Source of the DNA: Desulfurococcales archaeon
GTDB lineage: Archaea > Thermoproteota > Thermoprotei_A > Sulfolobales > Desulfurococcaceae
Assembly: GCA_027083045.1 (NCBI GenBank)
Contig: JALWQP010000038.1
Coordinates: 1-7,144, forward strand
Direction: 5' to 3'
Length of the DNA: 7,144 bases
In this document: positions 5,941 through 7,144 of the stretch, piece after piece
Position numbering within the stretch: position 1 is the first letter of the stretch
How the letters are laid out: each line of letters opens with the position of its first letter
Translations under genes and position numbers: made by a program
The notes under the pieces: generated by a model
The model's input: the letters and a program-made list of their open reading frames with translations, nothing else
Databases searched by the model: none
Told to the model about the DNA's origin: nothing

Positions 5941-6013
5941 TTAATGGTCAGCAGAGGACCACATCTTCATCTATCAGTTCGATCCCGGGGTATCTCTTCA
6001 TCCCTACCCTTAA
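5941..6013 (-). ncRNA. Candidate C/D-box-like guide sRNA (weak)
   Basis: On the minus strand the motifs occur in the order C (GATGA, 5998-6002), D' (CTGA, 5974-5977), C' (GATGA, 5967-5971), D (CTGA, 5948-5951). A possible terminal stem joins TTAAGG (6008-6013) to CC-A-TTAA (5941-5947). A TATA-like CTTTATAG at 6030-6037 would start transcription near 6007, just before box C. Against it, the C-D' guide interval is 20 nt and the C'-D interval 15 nt, both longer than the roughly 12 nt usual in archaea. Also, C' almost abuts D', and the full RTGATGA consensus is met by neither C box. A competing hairpin (TGGTC 5945-5949 with GACCA 5957-5961) uses box D. The region contains no open reading frame. 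Confidence 0.28.
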
Positions 6014-6024
6014 TATCCAGAGTA

Positions 6025-7144
6025 TCAGGCTATAAAGCGACTCTTTCCCTTCAAATAAAAATTAGTAGGGGTATATCGATCGGGAAATCTCTTCTTTTCT
6101 TTACCGAACCTTTCAAGTGGTTTCATAAGGTGCTTGAACGCCCTTGGCGGGGGCTCATACCATCCAGGAGATATTTTTCGCTCAAGGTAAACTATCTCCC
6201 TAGGTAGACCCCCTACTCTTAAGCCGCATTTCGGACACTTGAATCCCTTGTTCTTCCCAGCGCTTTTAAGCCTAGAACCGCAACGGGGACACAACGGATT
6301 CAATAGCTTTACGTTAGGAGCAAGGGCTATTACATGGAGTTTTTCAAGATTTATAGTGGGTCCATGCCGGCTACTCATCGGCCGGACGACTCCCATAACC
6401 TCCACGATATCGCCCGGTAGAAGCCTCTCCACTACGTCTCTGAAACGACCGGTTGGCTCGTATGCGGCTACATCAATTACATGGATGCCATCTGTAACAC
6501 TAAATATTACGTGTCCCCCGGTAATTCTCTTAGGCTTGGAATGAACTCTTACCTTAATTCTCACAGATCTGTAGATGTAGGCTTCTCTCAGACTATTAAT
6601 CCTCAATAAATGCGCATCCGTGTGTTGGTTGGTCCGAAAAATTAGTGCCCCTTCTACAGGCTCCTCTATGTCTAGCATTCCAAAAGCCTCAAGTACATCC
6701 CCGGGTTCTTCGCCCCTTATCCCGAGCAGCACTGGGTCTGGACCATGCGGTAGGATTAAGGGCTTATCCGTCTCCCAGTCATAGTTCAGAAATGTTCTTC
6801 CACGTGTAGCAATCGCCATCTTCTTCACTGATTCGGATGAGACTTTTCTCGGTTTTCCATAGTTCTCCTCGGATCTATACGCTATTAATTCATAGGTATA
6901 GTCAGTCCTAGTCATTCGATACCCTATCCCCGCAAGGCTGCCGATAAGGCCTCTGTGTCCTCCAATTATTCCTTTATAGATTATCTTATCGCCGAGCTTA
7001 TGGATGATGCGGTCTAATAATGTCGATGGTATGATATCCGATAATGCTTTACGAGAAAACCATTCGAGAAGAGCATTGATCTTGCCCTTATATAGGGCTA
7101 TGCCTGGCTGGCTCTCCGGGTGTCTGTACTCCGATACATATTCC
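6025..7144 (-). CDS. tiaS: tRNA(Ile2) 2-agmatinylcytidine synthetase TiaS (N-terminus outside window)
   Basis: The frame is open from the TGA at 6025 to the window edge, giving 372 visible residues. The ATG at 6915 is internal, because the 76 codons before it encode conserved TiaS sequence including GGHRGLIGSLAGIG (visible residues 61-74). Downstream come the ferredoxin-like region with EGALIFRTNQHTDAHL (164-179), an OB-fold (about 193-274, VRIKVRVHS to INLEKLHVI), and a zinc ribbon with CPRC/CPKC (Cys 285, 288, 303, 306). TiaS uses ATP and agmatine to convert C34 of tRNA(Ile2) to agmatidine, so that the AUA codon is read as isoleucine in archaea. The family is about 420 residues or more, so the first part of the kinase-like domain, with its IGIDDTDS motif, should lie beyond base 7144. 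The window's frequent ATA codons fit the need for this enzyme. Context shows no operon partner. Confidence 0.93.
   Translation of the reverse strand, partial: EYVSEYRHPESQPGIALYKGKINALLEWFSRKALSDIIPSTLLDRIIHKLGDKIIYKGIIGGHRGLIGSLAGIGYRMTRTDYTYELIAYRSEENYGKPRKVSSESVKKMAIATRGRTFLNYDWETDKPLILPHGPDPVLLGIRGEEPGDVLEAFGMLDIEEPVEGALIFRTNQHTDAHLLRINSLREAYIYRSVRIKVRVHSKPKRITGGHVIFSVTDGIHVIDVAAYEPTGRFRDVVERLLPGDIVEVMGVVRPMSSRHGPTINLEKLHVIALAPNVKLLNPLCPRCGSRLKSAGKNKGFKCPKCGLRVGGLPREIVYLERKISPGWYEPPPRAFKHLMKPLERFGKEKKRFPDRYTPTNFYLKGKSRFIA
6030..6037 (-). promoter_or_regulatory. TATA-like box at the tiaS 3' end
   Basis: The minus strand reads CTTTATAG, overlapping the last codons of tiaS before its TGA. 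Transcription would begin near 6007 by the usual archaeal spacing, feeding the candidate sRNA and/or an 83-nt leader for the hydrolase gene. It lies in coding sequence and could be chance. Confidence 0.25.

Noticed and set aside
5970..5995. tRNA gene suggested by GTTCGATCCC on the plus strand
   Set aside because: The bases flanking the T-loop-like stretch do not form a T-stem, and no acceptor, D or anticodon stem can be built around it.
5923..6207. Plus-strand open frame of 94 codons crossing the tiaS 3' end
   Set aside because: Most of it is antisense to the conserved tiaS C-terminus, it starts inside the hydrolase start codon, and no ribosome-binding site precedes it.
6239..6544. Plus-strand open frame of 101 codons
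   Set aside because: It is antisense to the tiaS zinc ribbon and OB-fold; no protein-family features.

Overview
The window looks like chromosome from a hyperthermophilic crenarchaeon (Thermoproteota, Desulfurococcales-like). The evidence is gene content: an archaeal TiaS tRNA-modification enzyme, an archaeal-type ribose-1,5-bisphosphate isomerase, and a sequon-rich surface protein with a C-terminal membrane anchor. Other support comes from GGTG/GGTGATC ribosome-binding sites, TATA-like boxes and dense ATA/AGG codon use. There are no insertion sequences, CRISPR repeats, rRNA or tRNA genes. The species cannot be fixed from the sequence alone.

Layout. At the left edge a MIP18/DUF59-family Fe-S assembly protein runs off the window on the minus strand. 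Its upstream region (316-463) has a TATA-like box followed by an unusually GC-rich, strongly self-complementary leader with two mutually exclusive hairpins. A four-gene minus-strand cluster follows, transcribed from about 3650 down to 464. In order it encodes a P-loop NTPase of unknown role, a degenerate eIF2B/R15P-isomerase paralogue, an intact ribose-1,5-bisphosphate isomerase and a small orphan protein. The last two junctions are 5 nt, with the upstream stop codon lying inside the next gene's Shine-Dalgarno sequence. A divergent 133-bp intergenic region holding a 7-bp inverted repeat separates this cluster from a plus-strand gene. That gene encodes a secreted, probably glycosylated protein with a C-terminal coiled coil and membrane anchor. 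It converges on a minus-strand YdjM/DUF457-type membrane metal-dependent hydrolase. The right end is TiaS, whose N-terminus lies outside the window. The 100 bp between TiaS and the hydrolase contain an ordered set of C/D-box-like motifs, a weak candidate for a guide sRNA.

How the genes work together. The clearest functional unit is the isomerase pair. One copy keeps the catalytic Cys and Asp of ribose-1,5-bisphosphate isomerase, the archaeal AMP/pentose-bisphosphate pathway enzyme. Its neighbour has lost both and may be a regulatory or structural partner; this is inference. TiaS, the Fe-S assembly protein and the surface protein are individually recognisable but show no evident pathway link to the cluster. 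Several starts given here are internal to the longest open frames and were chosen from ribosome-binding sites and family lengths.
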